NCBI RefSeq assembly: GCF_003023845.1
Contig: NZ_PYFT01000001.1
Location: 4,402,001 to 4,466,000 of the forward strand
Source of the DNA: Adhaeribacter arboris
GTDB taxonomy: Bacteria; Bacteroidota; Bacteroidia; Cytophagales; Hymenobacteraceae
DNA length: 64,000 nucleotides
Reading direction: 5' to 3'
Shown here: piece after piece, positions 16,959-25,862 of the stretch
Position numbering within the stretch: position 1 is the stretch's first letter
Layout of the letters: every line of letters begins with the position of its first letter
Program-made: the position numbers and the translations under genes
The notes under the pieces: model-generated
What the model was told of the DNA's origin: nothing
The model's database searches: none
What the model saw: the letters and a program-made list of their open reading frames with translations, nothing else

Positions 16959-17417
16959 ATGAAAAAGATTAAAATGAATCAGGCGTTTATCAAGCTATTT
17001 ACGCTGCTAATTTTAGGCTTCACGGCCTTTAGTTTCACTCCTAAGTTTGGGCTGGACAGTTACTCGATTTATTTGAATGATAAACTCATTTTAAAACAAT
17101 GGGTAAACCAACCTTTAGACTTAAGGGTGCTCGCGCTGCGGTCGGCCCAGGAAACCGATCAACTCCGCATCCATTATAACCATTGTACTATCAAAAACGG
17201 CGCGGGCACGAGCCGGAGCGTAGCGCTGCAGGATAAGAAAGGGAAAGTAGTAAAAAAATGGGAATTTGCCGATGCTACCGGCTCGAATTTAACCATGACC
17301 ATCGCCGTAAAAGAACTACTGCAACTAGAAAAAAAACACGCCAACCAGGAACTTAGTCTGGTCTATACCGCCCGGGAATTGCCAAAAGGAGAAATGCTTT
17401 CTATGCTTCGGTTTTAA
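16959..17417 (+). CDS. Small exported protein beside the LytTR/LytS pair
   Basis: 152 residues with a signal-like hydrophobic start (residues 10-28, ending near TAFSF). The mature part is rich in beta-strand residues (GLDSYSIYLNDKLILKQW, DQLRIHYNHCTIKNG, LSLVYTARELPKG), with one Cys in HCTIKNG. I do not recognise a family; similar short exported proteins next to LytTR pairs occur in this phylum. It is divergent from the kinase gene and has the direct-repeat site in its upstream region, so regulation by the pair is a reasonable inference. Confidence 0.7.
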   Translation: MKKIKMNQAFIKLFTLLILGFTAFSFTPKFGLDSYSIYLNDKLILKQWVNQPLDLRVLALRSAQETDQLRIHYNHCTIKNGAGTSRSVALQDKKGKVVKKWEFADATGSNLTMTIAVKELLQLEKKHANQELSLVYTARELPKGEMLSMLRF

Positions 17418-17436
17418 TGGCATTGCTTGTTGTCGA

Positions 17437-17466
17437 GAAGATATGACCGGAAGTTTGCAGGGTTAG
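17437..17466 (+). pseudogene. fumC 3'-end relic
   Basis: Thirty bases encode EDMTGSLQG and a stop, against EDMTGSLKG at the end of fumC, with 26 of 30 bases identical. Two of the four differences are silent third-position changes (Thr and Gly codons) and two fall in one Lys-to-Gln codon, so the relic looks like a diverged fumC rather than a fresh copy. Upstream of it no further fumC sequence is found; it begins 19 bases after the stop of the preceding gene. Confidence 0.65.
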
Positions 17467-17515
17467 TTATTAGTCGATAGTCCATGGTTGATAGCCCACA
17501 GAATAGAATTATTTA

Positions 17516-17547
17516 AAAAAAGCGGCCTTCGAGAAGGCCGCTTTTTG
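17516..17547. terminator. Strong terminator
   Basis: aaaaaagcggcctt pairs with aaggccgctttttt-like sequence across the loop cgag, giving a 9-base perfect stem flanked by an A-run and a T-run. It can end transcripts from both sides, here those of the exported protein gene and the DUF416 gene. Confidence 0.85.
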
Positions 17548-17631
17548 TTGTTAAGCTGGTTATCTCCTTTATATAACTGAAAGTTTTATAATAGCGTTAG
17601 AATAGATTACTATAAACTTTGTTAAGATTCT

Positions 17632-18120
17632 TTATCTTTTTGTTACTTCTAGTTGCCGAGTCAATTCGTTTATTAGCACTGGGTGATTGATTAACTCTTC
17701 ATTTGTTAAAGTTAAATCTTGCTCAGTTAATTCAAAGTCAATTGTATCAGTAATACAAGTGCTAATGTTGAGGATATGTTCTAGTTTATAATCAGTTAAA
17801 TATTCTAGTAACTCAAGTACAGCAACACTAGCATTTAACGCGTAACTGCCATCATAATCTCCGAAGTCTTCTGTATCCGGAGTAACGGCATCAACTTTGT
17901 GAATTAACTCCTTTATTTGGGTAGGCTTTAGTATTCGATTTTGAACTGTTGAAATAACTTCTTTCAGCAGTTCAAAATCTCCCCAACCATATTTATCATT
18001 AAAGTTTTTGTAGTACGGTAATAAACGTTCACAAATATTTTTTGCAAAGTCAATAACTCGATCCCTAGGTAACTTCTGCAAATTAGCAAGTAGGTAATTT
18101 TGGAATTCAGAAGTAATCAT
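17632..18120 (-). CDS. DUF416 family protein
   Basis: 162 residues, cytoplasmic and mainly helical. Features of the DUF416 (YjaG-like) family: FAKNICERLLPYYKNF, then YGWGDFELLKEVISTV, and an acidic turn DTEDFGDYDGSYALNASVAVLELLEYL. The biochemical role of the family is unknown. It converges on the exported protein gene, with a strong terminator between them. It is alone in its transcript as far as can be seen. Confidence 0.75.
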   Translation of the reverse strand: MITSEFQNYLLANLQKLPRDRVIDFAKNICERLLPYYKNFNDKYGWGDFELLKEVISTVQNRILKPTQIKELIHKVDAVTPDTEDFGDYDGSYALNASVAVLELLEYLTDYKLEHILNISTCITDTIDFELTEQDLTLTNEELINHPVLINELTRQLEVTKR

Positions 18121-18199
18121 ACTACTCTAGTAAGTTATTAATATTTAATGCTAAGTTGTCGCTGTAAAAATCTTAGGAATAGCCACCAATTCAACAACT

Positions 18200-19750
18200 C
18201 TAATCTAAACCACCTTTACGGGTAGGCTGCCGTGGCTCCGGCCAGGTACCCGGTTGCCCGGTTTGCGGATTTATAGGTAAAACACTTTTATCCCGTGGTG
18301 TTTTATTCGGGTCTTCGCTCGCCATATACGCCAGAATAGCCGTTAAAATGGCGTTGCTGCGCACATCGTCAAAAACAATTTTATCGTAAGTGTCGCGGTT
18401 GGTGTGCCAGGTGTAGGTGCCGTACGACCAGTTTAAAGAACTCAAAGAAAACGCGGGTACTCCCGCCGCCACAAACGAAGCAAAATCCGAACCGCCGGTG
18501 CCCGGCGCACCCGGAAAACTGGTTTGAATGGGCGAGCGGATTTCTTCGGGCACTTGGGTTAACCAACGACCCAAATATTCATACGAATGTAGAAATCCTT
18601 GTCCCGCTAAGTTTACCACGCGGCCGGTGCCATTGTCCTGGTTAAACACCGCTTGCACGTTCGGCACAATTTCCGGGTGATCGGCCACGAAAGCGCGCGA
18701 ACCGTTTAAGCCTTGTTCTTCGCTGCCCCAGTGTCCTACCAGAATGGTGCGTTTCGGGCTCGGGTACACTTTCTTTAAAATGCGCATGGCTTCCATCATG
18801 GTTAAGGTGCCGGTGCCATTATCGGTGGCGCCGGTGCCGCCGTCCCAGGAATCAAAATGCGCCGACAGAATAACGTATTCGTTGGGTTTTTCGGAGCCTT
18901 TTATTTCGGCAATGGTGTTAAAAGTGGGTACTATGCCCTTTTCTTTCGCCTCGGTTTGTACCCGGATTTTTGGTTTGTGGCCGGATTCGGTGAGGCGGTA
19001 AAGCAAGCCGTAATCTTCCAGCGAAATATCGATGGTGGGTATTTTTTTGGTGTAAGCCGAAAATATTTTATTCACGCCAAAGCCATTCGACCAGTTACAG
19101 GTAACTACGCCGGCTGCCCCGGCTTTTTCCAGAGCTACGGATAAACTACGTGCTGTGCGACCGGTTTTATTAATGCGGTTTCGCCAAGCCTCGGTTTGGG
19201 CCGCACGGTCGGCTTTCATTTTCTCGAAAGATTCTTTTCTGGCAAACTCCTGCCAGTTGTAATCCGGCCGGCCCGTGGGTTGGTTCATCGAAATCAATAC
19301 GAATTTACCTTTTACGGTCGGCAACCATTTTTTAAATTCTACAGAATCGGCGATGTCCGGAATAATAACCAGCTCGGCGGTAACCGCTTTTTTCATGCCG
19401 GGGCTCCAGGCTAGTTGCATGCCTTCCAGCGATTCGGTCCGCGGATATACCAAGTCGATGTGCGAAATACCCCGTTGCCAGCCGCGCCATTCGCCCCATT
19501 TTTCGTTATGCGCGTTTATGTTCCACTCTTTGTATTTGGCTACTGCCCAATCGTTGGCTTGTTGCATTTGCGGTGTACCCACTAACCTCGGACCAATCAC
19601 ATCTACTAATTCGTGCGCCAGCTTTTCTAATTGTGAATTTTCGTTTGCTTCTTTCACGATAGCTTCTACTACGGGGTCTTTGGTTTGTGCCACCGCAAAG
19701 CTGCCCCAAAAAAGGAAAGGCAGATAAAATAAAATAACTCTTTTTTTCAT
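18200..19750 (-). CDS. M28-family zinc peptidase
   Basis: 516 residues from ATG at 19750, which opens a signal peptide (MKKRVILFYLPFLFWGSFAVAQ, ending at AVAQ); an ATG 63 bases further upstream would put a long extension before it. A PA-like insert (about residues 120-260) is followed by the catalytic domain with zinc ligands in AHFDSWDGGTGATDNGTG and WGSEEQGLNGSRAF, then NQDNG, GGSDFASF and WHTNRDTYD. Such enzymes are exported aminopeptidases or carboxypeptidases with two zinc ions. It is monocistronic. Confidence 0.93.
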   Translation of the reverse strand: MKKRVILFYLPFLFWGSFAVAQTKDPVVEAIVKEANENSQLEKLAHELVDVIGPRLVGTPQMQQANDWAVAKYKEWNINAHNEKWGEWRGWQRGISHIDLVYPRTESLEGMQLAWSPGMKKAVTAELVIIPDIADSVEFKKWLPTVKGKFVLISMNQPTGRPDYNWQEFARKESFEKMKADRAAQTEAWRNRINKTGRTARSLSVALEKAGAAGVVTCNWSNGFGVNKIFSAYTKKIPTIDISLEDYGLLYRLTESGHKPKIRVQTEAKEKGIVPTFNTIAEIKGSEKPNEYVILSAHFDSWDGGTGATDNGTGTLTMMEAMRILKKVYPSPKRTILVGHWGSEEQGLNGSRAFVADHPEIVPNVQAVFNQDNGTGRVVNLAGQGFLHSYEYLGRWLTQVPEEIRSPIQTSFPGAPGTGGSDFASFVAAGVPAFSLSSLNWSYGTYTWHTNRDTYDKIVFDDVRSNAILTAILAYMASEDPNKTPRDKSVLPINPQTGQPGTWPEPRQPTRKGGLD

Positions 19751-20140
19751 GTAAATAACCTGAATTATACGCGAACAGATAAAAGCCGAAGGTACAGAAT
19801 TAATTAAAACCAATTTTCATCTGCCTTTATTCAACTGAGTACAATTATTCTTGCGCAGCGCTTTCGATATGTAACCCCTACCGTAAATTGAGTGCGTTCT
19901 AATTAACTCCGGATGCTTCTTAGCAACAGTTTTTCACCACTTCCTTAAATCTAAAAAAGCGCCTATCAAAGAAATATAATGTAGCGCTTAAAGTGTAAAA
20001 TCCTTATCTTGTTTTTTTAAAAAGAACCCTTTTGTTAAGTTTGCCCAAAGAAACACATGTTTTTTTAAGGCTGCTTTAGGTTAAGGAAGAAAAGTATTCA
20101 TTTAGGTCATTTGCTACTAGCTACTTAAACTTTTAAAACT
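19751..20140. other. Divergent intergenic region, nothing further assigned
   Basis: This 390-base region separates the leftward peptidase gene and the rightward oxidoreductase gene, so it should contain both promoters. I cannot pick out a convincing promoter box or operator by eye. Confidence 0.4.
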
Positions 20141-21247
20141 ATGTCATTAACTTCTCGCCGCGGCGTCCTTAAAATTCTGGCTTTAAGTAGCGCCACCGCC
20201 TTGTTTTCACCAAATACTTTGCTGGCCGCTACCTATCCGCAGAAAACCCGTTTGGGAGTAGCCTTGGTTGGTTTGGGTTATTACAGCACCGATTTGTTGG
20301 CTCCGGCTTTGCAGCAAACGAAACATTGTTACCTGGCGGGTATTGTAACCGGCTCGCCGGATAAAGCCGAAACCTGGAAGAAAAAGTATAATATTCCGGA
20401 TAAGAATATCTATAATTATCAAAATTTCGACACTATTGCCAATAATCCGGCTATTGACGTGGTGTACGTAGTATTGCCCCCTTCTATGCACCGGGAGTAC
20501 GTGGTTCGGGCGGCCAATGCGGGTAAAGCGGTGTGGTGCGAAAAACCCATGGCTGTCACCTCCGAAGAATGCCAGGCCATGATTGATGCTTGCCGGAAAA
20601 ATAAGCAGCCATTGGCTATTGGGTACCGTTTGCAGCACGAACCCAACACGCAAGAATACCGCCGCATCGTAAAGCAGCAATTATTAGGCAAAGTGCAGTC
20701 GTTAAAATGCGCGGCCGGTTATCGCGATGACCGAACCACTCACTGGAAACAGCAAAAAGAAATGGGCGGCGGGGTAATGCACGATATGGGGGTATATGCT
20801 ATTCAAGGAGCCCGACTGGGTACGGGTATGGAGCCTACGGCGGTAGTAATGGCAAAAACCTCTACCACTCGCCCCGAAATCTATAAAAATGGTTTGGCCG
20901 AAACCGCAGTAGCTACTTTAGAATTTCCGGGTGGTGTATTAGCCGACATAAAAAGCAGCTTTGGAGAGAACGTAAACTTTATGAACATTAACTGCGAAAA
21001 AGGAGAAATCAGAATGGCGCCTTACTCGGCCTACGATGGGGTAAAGGGCAGCAGCCCGCTCGGAGAGATTAATCATCCTTATAAGAATCCTTGGCAGCAG
21101 GCCAAACAAATGGACGACGATGCGCAATCTATTATGCAACGCAAGCCCCTCCTGGTGCCTGGGGAAGAAGGTTTACGCGATGTAAGAATTGTGGAAGCTA
21201 TTTATAAGTCGGCAGCTACTGGTAAGCAGGTAAATTTAACCGCTTAA
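20141..21247 (+). CDS. Gfo/Idh/MocA family oxidoreductase with Tat-like signal
   Basis: 368 residues. The N-terminus MSLTSRRGVLKILALSSATAL looks like a twin-arginine signal (SRRGVLK). A Rossmann NAD(P)-binding region follows: LGVALVGLGYYSTDLLAPAL, then the substrate-site motif CEKPMAV near residue 134 (the EKP motif) and the HDMGVYAIQGAR region with the catalytic His area. The C-terminal domain is the typical beta-sheet. The family oxidises or epimerises sugars, inositols and related compounds. It stands alone; the substrate is unknown. Confidence 0.9.
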   Translation: MSLTSRRGVLKILALSSATALFSPNTLLAATYPQKTRLGVALVGLGYYSTDLLAPALQQTKHCYLAGIVTGSPDKAETWKKKYNIPDKNIYNYQNFDTIANNPAIDVVYVVLPPSMHREYVVRAANAGKAVWCEKPMAVTSEECQAMIDACRKNKQPLAIGYRLQHEPNTQEYRRIVKQQLLGKVQSLKCAAGYRDDRTTHWKQQKEMGGGVMHDMGVYAIQGARLGTGMEPTAVVMAKTSTTRPEIYKNGLAETAVATLEFPGGVLADIKSSFGENVNFMNINCEKGEIRMAPYSAYDGVKGSSPLGEINHPYKNPWQQAKQMDDDAQSIMQRKPLLVPGEEGLRDVRIVEAIYKSAATGKQVNLTA

Positions 21248-21693
21248 TTTGTGGTTACAGGCGGAAAGGTTGAAAAGTTGCTACAAATAAAAAAAGATAC
21301 TGGCGCGAGCGTCTTCGCTCGTGGCTACTATCCGGGAGGCCTCCGGCCGGGCGAAACGGAAAGCTCTCTCCACTTATCAATTTCCAATTACCATTTTAAA
21401 GTCAGCTCTGCAACAAACAGCCTTAGCCCAATGCAAGTTATAACTCTAGCCTGTTCGAGCGTTCAGCGAGTTGAAAATCGTCTTGTTTTTAAGTATGAGA
21501 GCAGGAGTCCTATTACTTTGTATTCAGATAAAAAGAATAGAACCTGAGCGATGAAACAACTTTATTAGAAAACACGGCAATAGCCGTAGCTATGGGAACA
21601 AGTAAACTCTTATGCTGAATTACTCTAATTTCAGCTAGCAATTAAAACAGTTTTGTCTATTTAATTTTAAAATTTAACCTAATTTCTGCTTCT
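21248..21693. other. Intergenic region with a half palindromic element
   Basis: Besides the 50-base half element at 21301-21350, no credible gene is seen. The frame at 21251-21547 runs straight through the half element and is not likely to be translated. Confidence 0.45.
21301..21350. repeat. Half copy of palindromic element
   Basis: tggcgcgagcgtcttcgctcgtgg, read in parts as gcgcgagcg, tctt and cgctcgtg, followed by ctactatc and ggcctccggcc, matches the left arm of the 47403-47548 element: gcgcgagcg, tcca, cgctcgtg, ttactatc and ggcctctggcc. The gagcg/cgctc pairs give a small hairpin. No matching right arm is seen. Confidence 0.65.
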
Positions 21694-22200
21694 ATGAAAC
21701 GCATGTATGCATTGCTTTTAGTATCTGTTTTTGCGGGATTTTTATCGCACGTTTATGGTCAAACCCAGCCAAAAGGAGGCTCCGTTGCGGATGTTAGCTT
21801 TATTCAGGGCAACTGGAAAGCTACTACTGCCGACGGCAGAACAATTGATGGCGTGTGGCTGGCTCCGGAAAACGGTAACATTCTAGGTTTTATGCGCATG
21901 ATGAAAGGCGGCAAAGCAGATTTGTACGAAATCCTCGCTTACGAACAATCACCGCAGGGCCTGGTTTCGTTGGTGAAACACTTTCAACCGGGCTTAGTTG
22001 GGACCGAAGAAAAAGATAAACAAGACCGGTACAATTTTGTGGAAGCGAGTAAAGACAAAGCTATTTTTCAGAAAGAAGGGGAAGATCTGCGAATTTTGTA
22101 CGAAAAGCGCTCACCTAACCAGTTTGTAATTGCTCGCGGCAACCAACAAGATGGTAAGTGGGTATTTAAGGACTTGTTTGTGTTTAATCGCGCTAAATAA
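21694..22200 (+). CDS. Exported DUF6265 protein
   Basis: 168 residues with a signal peptide (residues 1-22, ending HVYGQ). The mature part matches DUF6265: FIQGNWKATTADGRTIDGVWL, then ILGFMRMMKGGKADLYEIL and YEKRSPNQFVIARG. The function is unknown; these small secreted beta-rich proteins are common in Bacteroidota. The gene is followed by a clear terminator and then by the 200-base repeat. Confidence 0.82.
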   Translation: MKRMYALLLVSVFAGFLSHVYGQTQPKGGSVADVSFIQGNWKATTADGRTIDGVWLAPENGNILGFMRMMKGGKADLYEILAYEQSPQGLVSLVKHFQPGLVGTEEKDKQDRYNFVEASKDKAIFQKEGEDLRILYEKRSPNQFVIARGNQQDGKWVFKDLFVFNRAK

Positions 22201-22235
22201 TTTTTTAATACTATATTTTCTTCTTTCAGACTCAA

Positions 22236-22276
22236 ACGCCTAATCACCTTAAAAAGTGGTTAGGCGTATTTTTTTA
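22236..22276 (+). terminator. Terminator after the DUF6265 gene
   Basis: acgcctaatcac pairs with gtggttaggcgt (one wobble) around a short A-rich loop and is followed by a T-run (attttttta). Confidence 0.8.
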
Positions 22277-22302
22277 TTATTACAGTAGAGAAGAGTTTGT
22301 CT

Positions 22303-22505
22303 TTGGAGACTTTCCAAGTCTCCAGACAGCGGTGCTAATGCGGTTTGAACAGCCTAAGTCTGCCTCATAGCCGGCGGGCCTCGCTTGGCTCTCTCAGACG
22401 GTTTAGCGAACCTTGGCTCACTTCGTTGCGCCATGCCTCGTTCCTCGGCACCGGAACGCTAAAAGGTCCTCGACAGCCAAACTGGTGTCAGTTTTTCTTA
22501 GCTGC
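22303..22505 (+). repeat. ~200 bp intergenic repeat, copy A
   Basis: Starts with a hairpin (ggagact, ttcca, agtctcc), continues with agcggtgctaatgcggttt, a gccggcgggcctcg core and caccggaacg, and ends in agccaaactggtgtca and tttcttagct. The same blocks occur in order at 55576-55763 and, reversed, at 23377-23574. Confidence 0.8.
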
Positions 22506-22687
22506 TTTTTTTACCATATAGAAGGAATGAAAATAGAATTCAATATTATCTCTCCTTTTATTTTCCTTTAGTATAGATGTACCAGTTGAACATATTTCAA
22601 ATATTCTTTCTGATTTAAAAACACACTGCCATAGGGTTGTCAGTGGGGGTTATTTACTTTGTAGCATACCACTAAAACTTAAAAGCT

Positions 22688-23203
22688 ATGCCTGAAATTC
22701 AAACTTTGTCTGTCCTCGATTTGCTGCCGAAAGAATTGGCCCAGGAAGCGGAAACTACCCGCAAAATGTTATCCCGTATTCCGGATGATAAATACGACTG
22801 GCAACCGCACCCCAAAAGCATGACCATAAAGCAGTTGGCTACGCATATCGCCGATTTACCGTCGTGGATAACTATGGCCCTGAACACCGACGAACTGGAT
22901 TTCAGCGCGCAGCCTTATACGCCTACGGAGGTAAAAAATACGGCTGAATTGCTGCAAATTTTAGAAAAGTCTATTGCCTCCGGCACCGAATCTCTCAGCA
23001 AAGCTACCGAAGAAGATTTATTACCTACCTGGACTTTACGCGACGGGGAGCAGGTTTACGCGGTTTATACCAAATACGAAGTTATCCGCCATGCCCTAAG
23101 CCAGCTTATTCATCACCGGGCGCAATTAGGCGTTTACCTACGATTATTAAATATTCCTATTCCGGGCAGCTACGGACCTAGCGCCGACGAAATGAATTTC
23201 TAG
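22688..23203 (+). CDS. DinB family protein
   Basis: 171 residues of the DinB/YfiT-like four-helix bundle. Metal-ligand positions are visible as H in KQLATHIADLPSW and the pair in SQLIHHRAQLGVYLRL, giving the usual three-His pattern. The family is metal-dependent and includes thiol-S-transferases and stress-induced proteins; the substrate is unknown. Despite the name it is unrelated to the DinB polymerase. A strong hairpin terminator follows 23 bases after the stop. The gene lies between inverted copies A and B of the 200-base repeat. Confidence 0.86.
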   Translation: MPEIQTLSVLDLLPKELAQEAETTRKMLSRIPDDKYDWQPHPKSMTIKQLATHIADLPSWITMALNTDELDFSAQPYTPTEVKNTAELLQILEKSIASGTESLSKATEEDLLPTWTLRDGEQVYAVYTKYEVIRHALSQLIHHRAQLGVYLRLLNIPIPGSYGPSADEMNF

Positions 23204-23226
23204 CCGAATATTAATATCAAGTAAAA

Positions 23227-23263
23227 GCAAAGGGCTGTTTCTTACTACGAAACAGCCCTTTGC
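23227..23263 (+). terminator. Terminator after the first dinB gene
   Basis: gcaaagggctgtttc pairs perfectly with gaaacagccctttgc across a 7-base loop, a 15-base stem. The T-run is short, so it may act through the stable stem. Confidence 0.75.
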
Positions 23264-23376
23264 TTTGCCAAAATTTAAAAACTCACCCTTTTAAAAGGTT
23301 AACTTATTTCCTCTATTACCAAATGAAATAAGGATACGTATTTACGGCTTCCATTTTCGTTATGTGCCATAACCAG

Positions 23377-23574
23377 GTAGCTAAAAAGAAATGACACCAG
23401 TTTGGCTGTGGAGGGCCTTCTAAGGTTCTGGTTCTGCGTAGCAGAATTCCGAGGCACGAGGAAAGGAAGCTTAGACCAGCCCGGAAGAGCCAAACGAGGC
23501 CCGCCGGCCACGAGGCAAACACGGACTTACAAAACCGCATCAGCACCGCTAAATGGAGACTTGAAAAGGCTCCA
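23377..23574 (-). repeat. ~200 bp intergenic repeat, copy B (inverted)
   Basis: Reverse-complement arrangement of copy A: it starts with agctaaaaag, then tgacaccagtttggctgt, ggttctg, gaggcccgccggccacgaggc, cgcatcagcaccgct and ends at gagacttgaaaaggctcca. It is closer to copy C in gene-sized blocks such as gtggccgg. Two overlapping minus-strand frames inside it are not considered genes. Confidence 0.8.
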
Positions 23575-23885
23575 CAGAAAAACTTTTATTAACCTGTTGA
23601 TTTATATTCTTAACGTTATAAGCTATTATATCAGGCTACATTGCTATCTGTAGCTTTATCCTTCTTCTATCTAAAACCTTATGCAAACCTATATTACTTT
23701 ACTGGCGGCAGCAATAGTTGTTCTATAAACCGGTTTATAATGGCACTAATGGAAGTTGCGCTTAATCAAATCCCTTCCATCCAGACAAAAAATTACTTTA
23801 CTATTCTCTTTATAAGTAACTCCTGGCAGCGCTCCCGAACACCACACGGATAATTGCGTTACTTAGAGCAAACGTACGGTAAAGC
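23575..23885. other. Intergenic region before the GH15 gene, nothing assigned
   Basis: The 310 bases between repeat copy B and the GH15 start hold no recognisable gene. A 70-codon frame at 23641-23853 has no family features and is ignored. Confidence 0.4.
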
Positions 23886-25717
23886 ATGAGTTATCAACCA
23901 ATAGAAAACTACGGGATTATAGGAGATTTAAATACGGTTGCCCTGGTGGGCTTAAATGGCTCCATCGATTTTATGTGTTTTCCTGATTTTGATTCGCCTA
24001 GCATCTTTGCCGCTTTGTTGGATGAAGGAAAAGGGGGAAGCTTTTGGATAAAACCGGAGTTTGCCCAAATGAAAACGAAACAGATTTACTTACCCGATAC
24101 CAACGTATTGCTTACCCGTTTTTTATCGCCGGATGGAGTAGGAGAAGTAACCGACTTTATGCCAGTCGAAGAACTCTACAACGGAAAAGAATTAATCAGA
24201 CGAGTAACTACCGTGCGCGGAGAAGTAAGGTACACCATGCGCTGCCAGCCCCGATTTAATTATGCTCGCAGCAGCCATACGGTAGAAGCTACATCCGAAA
24301 CGGAAGTAATATTTACCAGCAATGGTCCCGATAAAACCATTCTAAAATTAATGAGTTCGGTGCCGCTCAGAATTGAAAAAGGCGATGTAGTAGCCGAATT
24401 TACTTTATCGCCCAGCCAAACCGCCGATTTTCTTTTAGAGCATATCGATAAAATCAGGTTCAGGAAAAGAATTTTGAAGATTTTATTACGGAAAGCCTTT
24501 TCAGAACGGTTAATTACTGGAAAGATTGGATTGCCCAATCTAATTATAAAGGCAGATGGCTGGATACCGTGAATCGCTCGGCCTTAGTTTTAAAACTGCT
24601 TACGTCTTATAAGTACGGTTCCATCATTGCCGCTCCCACTTTTAGTTTACCCGAAAGTATTAGAGGTAAAAGAAACTGGGATTACCGCTACACCTGGATT
24701 CGTGATGCCTCTTTTACGGTATATGCTTTTATCCGGCTGGGTTATACGAAAGAAGCTGGGGCGTTTATGAACTGGATAGAAAAGCTCTGCCAGAATGTGA
24801 AAGGTAAAAACCGGCTGGGCATTATGTACTCCATCGACGGCAAGCGACAGCTAAAAGAAACCATCCTGGAAAATCTGGAAGGATATCAGCAATCGGCACC
24901 GATCCGGATTGGCAATAATGCTTACAGCCAACTGCAACTGGATATCTACGGCGAGCTCATGGACTCCGTTTACCTGTATAATAAATACGGTGACCCCATC
25001 TCGTACGATTTCTGGAGAAATCTGGAAGAACATATTAACTGGCTCAGCCAAAACTGGAACCAACCCGACGAAGGTATTTGGGAAGTAAGAGGTGGGCAGA
25101 AAAGTTTTCTTTACTCCCGTTTATTGTGCTGGGTAGCGCTGGACCGCGCCATTAAAATTGCTGAAACCCGCTCTTTCCCTTTAAACGAAAACTGGCGCAA
25201 AGAAAGAGATACTATTTTCAACAGCATTTTCACTGATTTTTGGAACCCGGAAAAAGCAGCATTTATGCAGTATCCCGGCTCGGCTACCGTAGATGCCTCT
25301 TCGCTGTTAATGCCTCTTATCCGGTTTATCAGCCCCAAAGACCCTAAATGGTTATCCACGTTAAAAAGAATTGAACAGGAACTCGTTTCGGATTCGCTGG
25401 TTTACCGGTATAATCCGGAATCGGCCGCTCCCGATGGATTAATCAGCAGAGAGGGAACATTTTCGATGTGTACTTTTTGGTACGTAGAGTGCTTATCCCG
25501 GGCCGGTGAACTAGAAAAAGCCCGGTTTTACTTTGAAAAAATGCTGGGCTATGCCAATCACCTGGGGCTATATTCTGAGCAATTAGGCTTTCAGGGCGAA
25601 CATTTGGGCAACTTTCCGCAAGCTTTTACCCACATGGGCTTAATCAGTGCCGCCTATAATCTGGACCGGCAATTAAACAACAGTAGAAACAAAGATAACC
25701 GTCGTTACTCAGGCTAG
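23886..25717 (+). pseudogene. GH15 glucoamylase-like hydrolase, broken by a one-base frameshift
   Basis: The N-terminal part (23886 to about 24450) is the GH15 beta-sandwich domain: [29 protein letters not shown] and [15 protein letters not shown]. From about 24450 the (alpha/alpha)6 catalytic barrel continues in another frame: [54 protein letters not shown], and PQAFTHMGLISAA at the end. An extra A in the run 24450-24453 would restore [13 protein letters not shown]. Intact members hydrolyse alpha-glucans or trehalose and are about 600 residues, as the joined length here would be. The rest looks unspoiled, so this is a recent mutation or a sequencing error. The second frame could start at GTG 24569. 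Confidence 0.85.
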
Positions 25718-25738
25718 GCGTTAAAGCTGAATTTTTAA

Positions 25739-25775
25739 TGATAAGCTTTATTAAAGCTACTAACGAAGCTTATCA
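25739..25775 (+). terminator. Hairpin after GH15
   Basis: tgataagctt pairs with aagcttatca, a perfect 10-base stem around a 17-base loop. There is little T-run (aaaaatcc follows), so termination is only possible. Confidence 0.45.
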
Positions 25776-25862
25776 AAAATCCTTAAATTTATTTGTACCG
25801 CCTATCTTCTCTCTATAATTCATCTTATCTTTCAGATTAAATAATTAACCGGTTTAAATTTA

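Larger units (their letters stand above)
17437..17547. repeat. fumC 3' end and terminator, repeat copy 2
   Basis: Matches 14717-14863 in order: fumC tail, spacer with agtcgatagtccatgg and gatagcccacagaa, then a terminator with the same aaaaaagcggcctt stem. It is shorter in the spacer. See the finding for interpretation. Confidence 0.6.

Noticed and set aside
21251-21547. 98-codon frame after the Gfo/Idh/MocA gene
   Set aside because: It reads directly through the palindromic half element and then through sequence without family features; the composition follows the repeat, not a protein.
23299-23546. Two overlapping minus-strand frames inside repeat copy B
   Set aside because: In copies A and C the same regions are interrupted by stops and shifts, so no protein is conserved across the family.
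23641-23853. 70-codon frame before the GH15 gene
   Set aside because: No signal, no family pattern and low-complexity composition; it lies in the promoter area of the next gene.
23886-25717. Programmed frameshift as the explanation of the GH15 break
   Set aside because: No typical slippery heptamer plus downstream structure is seen; a one-base loss in an A-run is simpler.
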